Source: Pseudomonas subflava
GTDB lineage: Bacteria; Pseudomonadota; Gammaproteobacteria; Pseudomonadales; Pseudomonadaceae
Length of the DNA: 64,000 bases
Assembly: GCF_023823685.1 (NCBI RefSeq)
Contig: NZ_JAMXBF010000009.1
Coordinates: 341,835 to 405,834 of the forward strand
Direction of reading: 5' to 3'
Shown piece by piece: positions 1 to 7,873 of the stretch (the stretch's first letter is position 1; each line of letters opens with the position of its first letter). The position numbers and the translations under genes were made by a program. Under the pieces are notes generated by a model. It was not told the origin of the DNA. It saw only the letters and a list, made by a program, of their open reading frames with translations, and searched no databases.

Positions 1-1
1 C

Positions 2-232
2 GACGAGAGCCAGGCGTACATCCTCAGCCTGCGCGACACTTACGAGCAGATCTGGCTGCAGGTGCTCGACGAGGCGCGCAGCGCCGGTTACTTCAAGGCC
101 GATCCGTTTGTCTTGCGGCGCTTTCTCACCGGCGCGCTGAGCTGGACCACCACCTGGTTCCGCCCGGGCGGCAAGATGACCCTGGACCAGCTGGCCGAGG
201 AGGCCCTGGCCCTGGTGTTCAAGGAAGGCTGA
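2..232 (+). CDS. TetR-family regulator, C-terminal fragment (cut by window edge)
   Basis: An open frame enters from the left edge and gives 76 residues before the TGA at 230-232. The residues (a helical stretch with YEQIWLQVLDEARSAGYF and later GALSWTTTWFRPGG) look like the ligand-binding and dimerisation half of TetR/AcrR repressors, especially the acyl-CoA/fatty-acid-responsive type, which often ends in a WFRPGG...LDQLAEE helix. The DNA-binding half lies outside the window, so the target cannot be inferred. About 90 bp separate it from the next gene on the same strand. Confidence 0.7.
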   Translation, partial: DESQAYILSLRDTYEQIWLQVLDEARSAGYFKADPFVLRRFLTGALSWTTTWFRPGGKMTLDQLAEEALALVFKEG

Positions 233-325
233 GACATAGCTAATCTGCCATCGGCACTGGCTACGGCCAGTCGCGGCTACAGGGACGAGGCGGCCGCCTG
301 GTTTTTCCCACACGAGGTAACCGCG

Positions 326-1129
326 TTGCGCCTGTCCCTCCGCCTGCTGTCGATCGTCCTGATCCTCTGCGCGCCCGCCGCGGGCGCCGAGCAGCCTGTG
401 CGCGTCGGTGCCTATCACTTCCCGCCCTACGTCATGAAGCCGGAGAGCAACGCGCCCGAGGGGCTGTTGCCCGAGTTGCTGGCCGCCTTCAATGCCGCGC
501 AGGACCAGTACCGCTTCGATCTGGTGCCGACCTCGGTGACCCGCCGCTACCGCGACTTCACCCAGGGGCGCTACGACATGATCCTGTTCGAGTCGCCGGA
601 CTGGGGCTGGCAGGACATCCCGCTGAACAAGCTCGACCTGCAGATCGCCGACGCCGAGGTGTACGTCGCCCGCCAGCTGCCGGGCCGCGACCAGCATTTC
701 TTCGACGCCATCGGCGACAAGCGCCTGGCGCTCTACACCGGCTACCACTACGGCTTCGCCGGTTTCAACGCCGACCAGGACCATCTCACCCGGCAGTTCA
801 ATGCGGTGTTCACCTACTCCCACGACAGCAACCTGCTGATGCTGATGCACGACCGCGTCGACATCAGCGTGGTGACGCGCTCCTATCTGCGGATCTTCCA
901 GCGCGACAATCCCGAGACGGGACGCCAGCTGGTGATCTCCGAGCGCACCGATCAGGTCTACCACCACCACGCATTGCTGCGCCCGGGCGGCCCGCTCGAC
1001 GTCGCCGGGCTGAGCGCGTTGCTGCAAACGCTGCAGCACAGTGGCCGGCTGGAGCCGCTGATCCAGCGCTACCAACTGCTGCGGGCCACGGACATGGCGG
1101 GCGAGCGGGCGCGGCCCATGCCGCGCTGA
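326..1129 (+). CDS. Periplasmic solute-binding protein (SBP family 3-like), copy 1
   Basis: A 267-residue secreted protein. A TTG start at 326 follows a GAGGTAA ribosome-binding site at 314-320. The first 21 residues form a signal peptide ending in PAAGA. The mature part starts with VRVGAYHFPPYV, the opening beta strand of family 3 (amino-acid/opine) binding proteins and of related periplasmic sensor proteins. It is clearly homologous over its whole length to the next gene; both carry GYHYGFA and TYSH(D/E)SNL. No ABC permease or ATPase gene is adjacent, so it may be an orphan binding protein or sensor rather than a dedicated transporter part. Ligand unknown. Confidence 0.75.
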   Translation: MRLSLRLLSIVLILCAPAAGAEQPVRVGAYHFPPYVMKPESNAPEGLLPELLAAFNAAQDQYRFDLVPTSVTRRYRDFTQGRYDMILFESPDWGWQDIPLNKLDLQIADAEVYVARQLPGRDQHFFDAIGDKRLALYTGYHYGFAGFNADQDHLTRQFNAVFTYSHDSNLLMLMHDRVDISVVTRSYLRIFQRDNPETGRQLVISERTDQVYHHHALLRPGGPLDVAGLSALLQTLQHSGRLEPLIQRYQLLRATDMAGERARPMPR

Positions 1130-1204
1130 GGCGCCGTCGCTCATTTACGCGGCGCCCGCCACTGGGCTAGTCTTCGTTCAGCTCCAGTTGTCCATGAGGT
1201 CAAT

Positions 1205-2017
1205 ATGTGTCGGCGTCGACAAGGATTGCTTGGCGCTTTACTGCTGGCCATGTTGGTCGGCTCGGAGGCTTCGGCGGGCGAAGTGCTGATCGCCGCGGTG
1301 CATTTCCCTCCCTACGTGATCAAGCCCGAAGAAGATCCGCACCGTGGCCTGCTCGGCGATCTGGTGAAGTCCCTCAACCAGGTCCAGAGCCGGCATCGTT
1401 TCGCCCTGCGCGCGACTTCGCTCAATCGCCGCTTCGAGGACTTTCGCAAGGCGCGCATCCATGTCGCCATCTTCGAGAATCCCGACTGGAACTGGCAGGG
1501 TGTCGCCGGCACCCGTGTCGAGCTGGGCCTGGAGGATTCCGAGGTGCTGGTCGCGCGGCGTGAGCGCGGTCGCGATCAGCACTATTTCGACAATCTGAAG
1601 GACAAGCGCCTGGCGCTGTTCAACGGCTACCACTACGGTTTCGCCGATTTCAACAGCGACCCGCAGTGGCTGGAAGCGCACTTCAACCCGGTGATCACCT
1701 ATTCCCACGAGAGCAATCTCAAGCTGCTGCTGCGTGGCCGTGCCGACGTGGCGCTGATCACCCGTTCCTGGCTGGGCGCGCGCATGCGTGAACAGCCGCA
1801 GCTGCGCGAGGAACTACTGATCTCTGCGAAGGAAGACCAGCGCTATCGTCACTACGCGATCCTCAGTCCCAAGGCGCCGATCAGCGCCGACGAGTTCCGC
1901 GCCGCCATGGAGCAGCTGCGGCAGAACGGCGAGCTGCAGCGCATCTTCGCGCCCTACGGCATCGACGTCATACCGAGCGCAGCGGATAGCTCAGCAGCAG
2001 TAGATGCAGCAGATTGA
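1205..2017 (+). CDS. Periplasmic solute-binding protein (SBP family 3-like), copy 2
   Basis: A 270-residue tandem paralogue of the preceding gene, 75 bp downstream, with an ATG at 1205 after TGAGGT (1195-1200). Signal peptide about residues 1-24, ending in SEASA. Shared motifs with copy 1 are HFPPYVIKPE, RGRDQHYFD, KRLALFNGYHYGFADFN and TYSHESNL, which indicates tandem duplication followed by divergence. Its 3' end overlaps the 3' end of the convergent CPBP protease gene by 50 bp. No transport partners lie beside it, so a function in amino-acid-like ligand binding is only a family-level inference. Confidence 0.75.
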   Translation: MCRRRQGLLGALLLAMLVGSEASAGEVLIAAVHFPPYVIKPEEDPHRGLLGDLVKSLNQVQSRHRFALRATSLNRRFEDFRKARIHVAIFENPDWNWQGVAGTRVELGLEDSEVLVARRERGRDQHYFDNLKDKRLALFNGYHYGFADFNSDPQWLEAHFNPVITYSHESNLKLLLRGRADVALITRSWLGARMREQPQLREELLISAKEDQRYRHYAILSPKAPISADEFRAAMEQLRQNGELQRIFAPYGIDVIPSAADSSAAVDAAD

Positions 2018-2726
2018 CCGCGCCGTGCAGCAGCAGCGCCGGCCAAAGCCGGCCGCTGAGGTGAAAGACCAGCCCGTAGCCGAGCCCGGCAACGGTGGCC
2101 ACCATGGCGAACAGCGCGCTGAAGGGAGCATGGGCGGCGCCGAACAGTAGCGCGGTCAACGCGACGCCGCCGACGACGCCCAGTCGCGCCATCAGCGCGC
2201 CTTGCAGCCAGGCACGGAACAGCAGTTCCTCGGCCAGTACCGTGATCCCGAGATTCACCATCAGCCATAGCCAGAGCTGCTCCGGCCACTTCGGCTGCCA
2301 TCCCACCAGCCCCAGGCCCAGCGCCAGGAGCGGCACCGCCAGCAGCGTGGCGGCGCCGACCGCCAGCATGCGGCCCATTCGTGCCGGCTGCCGGCTCGGT
2401 TGACCCAGCCACCAGGCCAGCAGAATCAGGCCGAGCAGCAGCTTGTCCCAGGACAGGCGCAGCGCGTAGGGCGGGGCGTCTGCGCTCAGTTGCCGCGGCG
2501 GCCACAGCAGCGTCGGCTCGAAACCGGGCAGCAGGTGCGCGGCCAGGGCGATGCCGCCGAGCAGGCCGCCGCTCCACCACAGCCAGCGCGGCAGAACGTC
2601 CTCGGCGAACAGGATCCAGCAGAAGTAGAGGGCGGTCAGCGCCAGCCCGGTGGCATCGACGAAACCGAACGCCACGCCCATGCCGAGCGCCGGCACGGGA
2701 ATCAGCAAACGCAGGTGCAGCGGCAT
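1968..2726 (-). CDS. CPBP-family intramembrane glutamic endopeptidase
   Basis: A 252-residue polytopic membrane protein of the CPBP (CAAX protease and bacteriocin-processing) family. The signature motifs are in order in the C-terminal half: EELLFRAWLQG (EExxxR), then LLFGAAHAPFS (FxxxH) and a final HGAVNLLHLLLL. These glutamate and histidine residues form the active site inside the membrane. The start at 2726 is chosen because AAGGA lies just upstream. A longer reading to 2849 would run into the DUF2897 gene and has no supporting sequence features. The substrate is unknown; such proteins act in peptide export, immunity or protein processing. Confidence 0.8.
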   Translation of the reverse strand: MPLHLRLLIPVPALGMGVAFGFVDATGLALTALYFCWILFAEDVLPRWLWWSGGLLGGIALAAHLLPGFEPTLLWPPRQLSADAPPYALRLSWDKLLLGLILLAWWLGQPSRQPARMGRMLAVGAATLLAVPLLALGLGLVGWQPKWPEQLWLWLMVNLGITVLAEELLFRAWLQGALMARLGVVGGVALTALLFGAAHAPFSALFAMVATVAGLGYGLVFHLSGRLWPALLLHGAVNLLHLLLLSYPLRSV

Positions 2727-2757
2727 GCCACGTCCTTGTCGAGCGGGTGGGGCCGTC

Positions 2758-2925
2758 TCAGCGGTCCTGGGCTTCCTTGGCATCCATTTCGGCATTGCGC
2801 TCGTGGATGCGCTTGAGCTGCTCCTCGGTGAGCGGCAGCTTGCGGGCACTGTCGCGCAGCAACAGCAGGCTGCCCAGGATGGAGCCGAGGGCCAGCGCGA
2901 TGATCAGCCAGGCGTACCAAGGCAT
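2758..2925 (-). CDS. DUF2897-family small membrane protein
   Basis: A 55-residue protein starting MPWYAWLIIALALGSILG, with one transmembrane helix (about residues 4-22) followed by a charged, helical cytoplasmic tail that ends KEAQDR. The ATG at 2925 is preceded on the minus strand by CGGAGAAC, a good ribosome-binding site. Length, single helix and the PWYAWLII opening match the DUF2897 family of gammaproteobacteria, whose function is unknown. It sits 31 bp upstream of the CPBP protease gene on the same strand, so the two are probably co-transcribed. Confidence 0.75.
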   Translation of the reverse strand: MPWYAWLIIALALGSILGSLLLLRDSARKLPLTEEQLKRIHERNAEMDAKEAQDR

Positions 2926-3093
2926 GACGTTCTCCGATGATGTGTTCCTTCCACCATAGCGACCCGCCCCCGCGCTGTCAGTTCAAATGTTGCAGTTCAT
3001 GCGGCGCCCGCTCTACGACGGGTGATGGCTGTCACATGTCGGCAATCTCGGACTGTTTGAATGCCGGGCATTCGATCGTTCGGGAGTAGTTCA

Positions 3094-4398
3094 ATGGAAG
3101 TCGTTCCCGCACTCGGCCGACTGTTGCGGCGGGTAGAGCCGTTGCAGGCGCAGGTGAGCATCAGCGATGTCGCCGACCGCCTGCTGCGCCCCGAGCACAC
3201 GGCCGTTCTGTCGCTGCCGGTGGTGGACGCCGACGGCCGCCCGCTGGGGCTGGTCAGCCGCTCGACCCTGCAGGACATCTTCATGCAGCGCTTCGGCCGA
3301 GACCTGTGGGGCCGCAAGCCGGTCAGCGAGGTGATGAATCCCGCGCCGCTGGTGGTGAGTCTGGACACCAGCCTGGAAGAGGCGGCGCGGCAGATCACCG
3401 CCCAGCTGCAGTCGCCGATCCGCGACGATTTCGTGCTAGTGGACGAGCAGGGCCTGTACCAGGGCCTGGGCACGGTGCTCGACCTGCTCAAGGCCATGGA
3501 GCACCGGGTGGCGCAGCGCAATCGCGTGCTGCGCAAGGCACTGGTGGACCTGAAGGAATCGCAGACGCAGCTGGTGCAGTCGGAAAAGATGGCCTCGCTC
3601 GGGCAGATGGTCGCCGGCGTCGCCCACGAGCTGAACACCCCGTTGGGCTACGTGAAGAACAACGTGCAGCTGCTGCGCGAGCTGACCCGGCCGCTGCTCG
3701 AGCTGGCCGATGCCCAGGCGGCGCTGGGTGACTGCCTGGCCGATCCGGCTTGCGCCGAGGACGACCTGGCGCGTGCCCTCGAGGAGGCCGGTAGGCTGCG
3801 CGAACTGGCCGCACCGGAGCTGCTGGCCGAGGACCTCGAACAGCTGTTCGCGGACACCGGCTACGGCCTGCAGCAGATCGGCGAGCTGGTCGTCGGCCTC
3901 AAGGATTTTGCCCGCCTGGACCGGGCGATGAGCGAGGAGATCGACCTCAACGACTGCATCCGCAGCGCGCTGGTGATCGCCCGCAACAGCATCAAGGACA
4001 AGGCCGAGGTGCACCAGCAGCTCGGCGAACTGCCGCGCATCGCCTGCGCGCCCTCGCAGATCAACCAGGTGCTGCTCAACCTGCTGACCAACGCCGCCCA
4101 GGCCATGGAAGGCTTCGGCCGCATCCAGGTGAAGAGCTGGAGCGAGAACGGCCAGGTGCTGATCTCGGTGCAGGACAACGGCTGCGGCATGCCGCGCGAG
4201 GTGCTGGAGCGCATCTTCGACCCGTTCTACACCACCAAACCAGTCGGGCAGGGCACCGGCCTGGGCCTGTCCATCAGCTTCAAGATCATCCAGGACCACG
4301 GCGGCAACATCCGTGTGGTTTCCGAGCCGGGGCGCGGCACGCGCTTCCTCATCAGCCTGCCGTGCAGCGGCGCTGAAGAACTGAAAAGGAGCGCATGA
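3094..4398 (+). CDS. Sensor histidine kinase with N-terminal CBS pair
   Basis: A 434-residue cytoplasmic kinase without membrane segments. Residues about 15-135 resemble a CBS-domain pair ([17 protein letters not shown] and later [19 protein letters not shown]), a fold that usually senses adenine nucleotides. A coiled helix follows, then the phosphoacceptor H-box with [11 protein letters not shown] (His178), an N-box ([10 protein letters not shown]) and G-boxes ([19 protein letters not shown]), all intact. ATG 3094 is preferred over the in-frame ATG 3061 because GGGAG lies 7 bp before it. Its last codons overlap the start of the next gene (ATGA), so kinase and regulator are translationally coupled. 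The signal is not known; energy or nucleotide status is an inference from the CBS pair. Confidence 0.85.
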   Translation: MEVVPALGRLLRRVEPLQAQVSISDVADRLLRPEHTAVLSLPVVDADGRPLGLVSRSTLQDIFMQRFGRDLWGRKPVSEVMNPAPLVVSLDTSLEEAARQITAQLQSPIRDDFVLVDEQGLYQGLGTVLDLLKAMEHRVAQRNRVLRKALVDLKESQTQLVQSEKMASLGQMVAGVAHELNTPLGYVKNNVQLLRELTRPLLELADAQAALGDCLADPACAEDDLARALEEAGRLRELAAPELLAEDLEQLFADTGYGLQQIGELVVGLKDFARLDRAMSEEIDLNDCIRSALVIARNSIKDKAEVHQQLGELPRIACAPSQINQVLLNLLTNAAQAMEGFGRIQVKSWSENGQVLISVQDNGCGMPREVLERIFDPFYTTKPVGQGTGLGLSISFKIIQDHGGNIRVVSEPGRGTRFLISLPCSGAEELKRSA

Positions 4399-5318
4399 AC
4401 ATGAGCCAACCGATCCGCGTGATGTTCGTCGACGACGAGGAACGCATCCTGCGCAGCCTGGCGCTGCAGTTCCGTCGTGACTACGAGGTGCTGGTGGAGA
4501 GCGATCCGCGGCGGGCGCTGGAGCGCCTGAAGAGCGAGCCGGTGCATGTTTTGGTCAGCGACCAGCGCATGCCGCAGATGAGCGGCTCCGAACTGCTGGC
4601 CCAGGCCGCCGAGCTGCAGCCGAATGCCGTGCGCATTCTCCTCACCGGTTATTCCGACCTTGACGCGGCCATCGAGGCGCTGAACAGCGGTGGCATCTTC
4701 CGCTACCTGACCAAGCCCTGGGAGCCCCGGGAGATGGCCGCCACCCTGCGCCAGGCCGGCGAGATCGCCGCGCTGCGCCAGCGCCAGGCGACACCTGCGG
4801 CGCCGCGCCCGGTCAGCGCCGAGGCGCTCAATCTGTTGCTGCTCGATGCCGACCCGCTGACCCTGGAATGCGTCGGCGCCTTCTGCAGCGAGGGCGGCCA
4901 CCGCCTGCTGCGCGCCGACAACCTGAGCGAAGCGCTGCGCCAGCTCAACGAGGAACGCGTCGACCTGCTGGTCAGTGACCTCAAGCTCGGCGGAGCGGAC
5001 ACCGCGCCGCTGCTCAAGTCGCTGGCGCAGGCGCATCCGCGGTTGCTCAGCCTGGTGGTCACGCCGTTCCGCGACACCCAGGCACTGCTGGCGCTGATCA
5101 ACGAGGCGCAGATCTTCCGCTACCTGCCCAAGCCGATCCGCAAGGGCATGTTCGACAAGGGCCTGCGCGCCGCCGCCGAACAGGCGCTGCTCTACCGCGC
5201 GCAACCGGAGCAGGTGGTGACCCGCCTGGCCGATGCGCCGCGTTCGCAGCCGGAGCGCGAGCGGGTCGGCAGCCTGCTGGGCATGCTCGGTCGCCTGCGC
5301 GAGCGGCTCAGCGCCTGA
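4395..5318 (+). CDS. Response regulator with two receiver domains and no output domain
   Basis: A 307-residue protein made of two receiver modules. The first (residues 5-125) has the acidic pocket FVDDEE, the phosphoacceptor Asp56 in VSDQRMP and the conserved lysine in LTKPWEP. The second (about 145-270) has LLLDADPL, Asp195 in VSDLKLGG and a lysine in LPKPIRKG. No DNA-binding, enzymatic or HD-GYP output domain is seen, so it probably acts by protein contact or as a phosphate relay. It overlaps the CBS histidine kinase by 4 bp, with AAGGAG upstream, and is very likely that kinase's partner. Confidence 0.85.
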   Translation: MNMSQPIRVMFVDDEERILRSLALQFRRDYEVLVESDPRRALERLKSEPVHVLVSDQRMPQMSGSELLAQAAELQPNAVRILLTGYSDLDAAIEALNSGGIFRYLTKPWEPREMAATLRQAGEIAALRQRQATPAAPRPVSAEALNLLLLDADPLTLECVGAFCSEGGHRLLRADNLSEALRQLNEERVDLLVSDLKLGGADTAPLLKSLAQAHPRLLSLVVTPFRDTQALLALINEAQIFRYLPKPIRKGMFDKGLRAAAEQALLYRAQPEQVVTRLADAPRSQPERERVGSLLGMLGRLRERLSA

Positions 5319-5351
5319 CGTTTGAATCACTTCATCGAGGATCGAATCCGC

Positions 5352-5546
5352 ATGAACATCACCCTGATCGAAACCGGCGATAAGGGCTGGGTCGTCAAGC
5401 TGGCCGGCTGCGACGTGCCCTTCCGCTCCCAGGCCGATGCGGGCCTGTTCGTCGAGCGCCTGCAGCAGCGCCTGGAGGCGCCCCACGAATTGCCGCCGCT
5501 CGACGGTCATCTTCCTGTCACACAAGAAGCGGAGCATCGCCCCTGA
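5352..5546 (+). CDS. Small conserved protein downstream of the two-component pair
   Basis: A 64-residue cytoplasmic protein, MNITLIETGDKGWVVKLAGC at its start, rich in charged residues and with no membrane segment. The ATG at 5352 has GAGGA at 5337-5341. An in-frame TTG at 5322 is possible but lacks a ribosome-binding site. It lies 33 bp after the double-receiver gene and before a strong terminator, so it is the last gene of that operon. I do not recognise a family. Its position suggests an accessory role in the same signalling unit. Confidence 0.6.
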   Translation: MNITLIETGDKGWVVKLAGCDVPFRSQADAGLFVERLQQRLEAPHELPPLDGHLPVTQEAEHRP

Positions 5547-5578
5547 CTCAGGTGCTGCTTCGAGCAACAACCTCTCCT

Positions 5579-5603
5579 GCCGCGATCATCGCGGCTTTTT
5601 TTT
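5579..5603 (+). terminator. Intrinsic terminator of the CBS-kinase operon
   Basis: GCCGCGAT and ATCGCGGC form an 8-bp stem around a single C (5579-5595), followed by eight Ts (5596-5603). It lies 33 bp after the small downstream gene. Confidence 0.85.
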
Positions 5604-5634
5604 GCCTGGGACACGGCGCCGCGGCATGGCATTG

Positions 5635-5652
5635 CTAGAGCAATTGCTCTAG
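5635..5652. promoter_or_regulatory. Perfect 18-bp palindrome, candidate operator
   Basis: CTAGAGCAATTGCTCTAG is a perfect inverted repeat with no spacer, 34 bp upstream of the alpha/beta hydrolase start at 5687. It has no T-tract, so it is not a terminator. Size and symmetry resemble MarR- or TetR-type operators. The regulator is not identifiable here, although a TetR-type gene ends at the left edge of the window. Confidence 0.5.
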
Positions 5653-5686
5653 ATTCGCCACAAAAAGCAGCCGCGGAGCAGGGCCG

Positions 5687-6544
5687 ATGAGCCACGCGAT
5701 TTCGTTTTCAAGCGGGGCCTTCCAATGCCCCTATGCCCTCTACCCAGCGGCATCGCCGGCCGCCTTCACCTTGCTGGTGCTGCCGGCGCTGGGTGTGACG
5801 GCGCGCAAGTACGAGGGGCTGGCACGGGCGTTGAACGCGGCCGGGCATCATGTACTGGTGGCGGACTGGCCCGGCCAGGGCGACAGCCAGCCGCGCCCGA
5901 GCCGCCGTCACGATTATGGCTATCGGCAGCTGGTGGAAGAGTTCGTGCCGGCGCTGCTCGCCGAGGCCCGGCGGCAGTTCCCTGAAGCCGCGCCGGTGCT
6001 GCTCGGGCACAGCCTGGGTGGTCATATCTCCACGCTGTATGCCGCGGCCAACCCGAGTGGCTCGGTGCCGGTGGTCGGCGTGGCCTGCGGCAACATCCAT
6101 TACCGCAACTGGCAGGGCCGCGGCCGTCTGCTGACGCCCAGCGTGGCGCTGTTGTTCGGCCTGATCGTGCGCGTGCTCGGCTACCTGCCCGGGCGCCGGC
6201 TGGGCTTCGGTGGCCACGAGGCGCGCCGTCTGATGCTCGACTGGGGACGGGTGGCCTTCACCGGCAACTACCGCCACCTGGGGCTGCCGCTGGCGCCGGC
6301 AGCCCATAACCGGGTCGCTTCGCTGTATCTGCAGATGGAGGGCGACCACTTCGCCCCGCCGGCCTCTACCCTCGGCCTGGCGGCGCTGATCCAGGCCGAT
6401 CCGCGATTGCAGCGCCTCGCCTCGCCACGCCCCGCGCGGGAAAATCCGCACAGCGCCTGGCTGAAGGCGCCGCAGAGCGTGGCCGAATGCATCGACGCCT
6501 GGCTGCGCCGCGACCTCAGTGGGGAATCAGCAGGAGCAGCGTGA
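5687..6544 (+). CDS. Alpha/beta hydrolase (serine hydrolase, predicted esterase/lipase)
   Basis: A 285-residue cytoplasmic alpha/beta-hydrolase. The nucleophile elbow is GHSLGGH, preceded by the oxyanion-type strand LLVLPALGVTARKYEGLARAL. No signal peptide is visible. ATG 5687 has only a weak ribosome-binding site (GGGCCG). The gene is isolated: a terminator and an 18-bp palindrome lie just upstream, and its last 29 bp overlap the convergent MAPEG gene. The family (often annotated as predicted alpha/beta hydrolase) has no defined substrate. Confidence 0.75.
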   Translation: MSHAISFSSGAFQCPYALYPAASPAAFTLLVLPALGVTARKYEGLARALNAAGHHVLVADWPGQGDSQPRPSRRHDYGYRQLVEEFVPALLAEARRQFPEAAPVLLGHSLGGHISTLYAAANPSGSVPVVGVACGNIHYRNWQGRGRLLTPSVALLFGLIVRVLGYLPGRRLGFGGHEARRLMLDWGRVAFTGNYRHLGLPLAPAAHNRVASLYLQMEGDHFAPPASTLGLAALIQADPRLQRLASPRPARENPHSAWLKAPQSVAECIDAWLRRDLSGESAGAA

Positions 6545-6890
6545 CCGCCAGCAGCACCAGCATGGTCAGCGCATGACTGACCTGGCGCAGCAGGAGCAGG
6601 CGGGCGAACAGCCCCGCGCAGTAGAGCAGGCGCAGCATGATAAAGGCGAAACCGAGGGCGGCGGTCAGCGGCCCGCCGATCTGCCCGCTGGCCTCGCCCA
6701 GGTAGAGCAGGACGATGAACAGCAGCGACTGCTCGAGGCTATTGCCATGGGCACGCATCGCCTTGACCAGGTCCGGCTTGCCGCCGTCGCCGAAGGCCAC
6801 CTGATTGCGCATGCGCAGGCGCGAGACGTTCAGCGACAGGGCGATCAGCAGCAGCGCCAGAACGGCGGCGACGTAGAGGCTGTAGAGCAT
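6516..6890 (-). CDS. MAPEG-family membrane protein
   Basis: A 124-residue protein with about four hydrophobic helices. It begins MLYSLYVAAVLALLLIALS and contains NVSRLRMRNQ and KAMRAHGNSLEQ, the RxxxxN / H-N-x-x-E signature of MAPEG proteins (membrane-associated proteins in eicosanoid and glutathione metabolism). Bacterial members are small inner-membrane proteins, some with glutathione transferase activity, but most are uncharacterised. The gene is monocistronic and convergent with the upstream hydrolase gene. Confidence 0.8.
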   Translation of the reverse strand: MLYSLYVAAVLALLLIALSLNVSRLRMRNQVAFGDGGKPDLVKAMRAHGNSLEQSLLFIVLLYLGEASGQIGGPLTAALGFAFIMLRLLYCAGLFARLLLLRQVSHALTMLVLLAVTLLLLIPH

Positions 6891-7003
6891 GGCGTTTCCC
6901 CTCGTTGTGATTGTCCGTCCAGCCTAGGGCCTGGCACGCACCCGGAGAAGCGGCGGATGGGACAAAGCCCGGCACGGGCCAGGCTCGGCCGGTCGAGCGG
7001 CGT

Positions 7004-7315
7004 TCATACGCGCTGGCGCTGCGCTTCCTCGACGTACTCCTTGAGCCAGCGCAGCACTTCCACCGCTTTCCAGCGGCCGGGATCGAACAGGGCGTAGGCC
7101 TGGCCCTGGTAACCGACCACATCGACCGGGCGGTGATAGCCGGCGCGCTGCAGCAGCGCCTCGATCTCGGCGAAGCAGGTGTTGAAGTGCACGCGCTTGA
7201 ACGGCGTCTTGCTGCCGGTGACCAGGCCTTCCAGGCGCAGCTCGTCCACCGTGGCGCGGATGCTCTCCAGGGGCATCTGATTCACTTTATTCTTCAGCTG
7301 CAGTACGTCCAGCAT
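7004..7315 (-). CDS. Conserved protein of unknown function, possibly SOS-linked
   Basis: A 103-residue soluble protein (MLDVLQLKNKVNQMPLESIR at its start, ending EEAQRQRV), without membrane segments. ATG 7315 is preceded by GAGGAGATCGACC, a strong ribosome-binding site. I do not recognise a family. It is divergent from the lipoprotein gene at 7448, and the AT-rich gap between them holds two LexA-like boxes about 46 bp upstream of this start. That would suggest DNA-damage induction if the boxes are real. Confidence 0.6.
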   Translation of the reverse strand: MLDVLQLKNKVNQMPLESIRATVDELRLEGLVTGSKTPFKRVHFNTCFAEIEALLQRAGYHRPVDVVGYQGQAYALFDPGRWKAVEVLRWLKEYVEEAQRQRV

Positions 7316-7360
7316 GGTCGATCTCCTCGGGTCTACGGCCGCAAAAGAGTAAACGAAAAA

Positions 7361-7396
7361 TACTGTACAAATAAACACTACTGGATAATAGTACAG
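7361..7396. promoter_or_regulatory. Two adjacent LexA-like boxes
   Basis: Box 1 (7363-7378) is CTGTACAAATAAACAC and box 2 (7381-7396) is CTGGATAATAGTACAG. Against the Pseudomonas LexA consensus CTGTATAAATATACAG they match at 13 and 12 of 16 positions. Box 2 keeps the full CTG-N10-CAG frame; box 1 ends in CAC. They are centred in the AT-rich gap between the divergent genes at 7004-7315 and 7448-7834. Confidence 0.5.
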
Positions 7397-7447
7397 CTCA
7401 AGTGTCGCCTGGATCACCGAACCGGAGCCGTAACAGGAGCTGCTTAT

Positions 7448-7834
7448 ATGCACCATAAGCTGATGACAATTCTGCTGTTGGCCTTGCTGGCGGGTTGTGC
7501 CCAGCCCCAGGTCGAGCAGCCCAAGGCCAATGGCGCCTATCTGGTGATCGAGGGCGGCGAGGCCTGGGCCGTGCTGGTGCGTGACGGCAAGCGCATCGAG
7601 GAGGCCGGCCGGGTGCTGGATGTAGTCAGGCTGCAGGGGCAGGAGTCGAGCATTTCCGCCAGCTACTTGATCGATACGCCCAACTGCGGTCGCCTGCGCT
7701 GGCTGACCGAGCGCGGCGGTGAAGGCGAGGTCACCCGCGTCGCGCTGGGCGGCAACGAGGCCCGCGAACGCCCCGGCTGCACCATTGCCAGCGACCTGTC
7801 GCGGGCCTGGACGGCGCTGGATTATTCGAGCTGA
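7448..7834 (+). CDS. Small predicted lipoprotein
   Basis: A 128-residue protein with a lipoprotein signal peptide: MHHKLMTILLLALLAGC, with a lipobox LLAGC and lipidated Cys17. The residues after the cysteine are AQPQ, not aspartate at +2, so outer-membrane sorting is likely. ATG 7448 follows AGGAG (7433-7437). The mature part has two further cysteines (80 and 111), possibly a disulfide. No family recognised. It is divergent from the 103-aa gene, shares the LexA-like region, and ends at a bidirectional terminator. Confidence 0.65.
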   Translation: MHHKLMTILLLALLAGCAQPQVEQPKANGAYLVIEGGEAWAVLVRDGKRIEEAGRVLDVVRLQGQESSISASYLIDTPNCGRLRWLTERGGEGEVTRVALGGNEARERPGCTIASDLSRAWTALDYSS

Positions 7835-7841
7835 TGTGAAA

Positions 7842-7869
7842 AGGCCCCGACGCATGTCGGGGCCTTTTT
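7842..7869. terminator. Bidirectional intrinsic terminator
   Basis: AGGCCCCGAC (7842-7851) pairs perfectly with GTCGGGGCCT (7856-7865) around a GCAT loop, with five Ts to the right and four As to the left. It separates the convergent lipoprotein and alaC genes. Confidence 0.85.
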
Positions 7870-7873
7870 CGTT

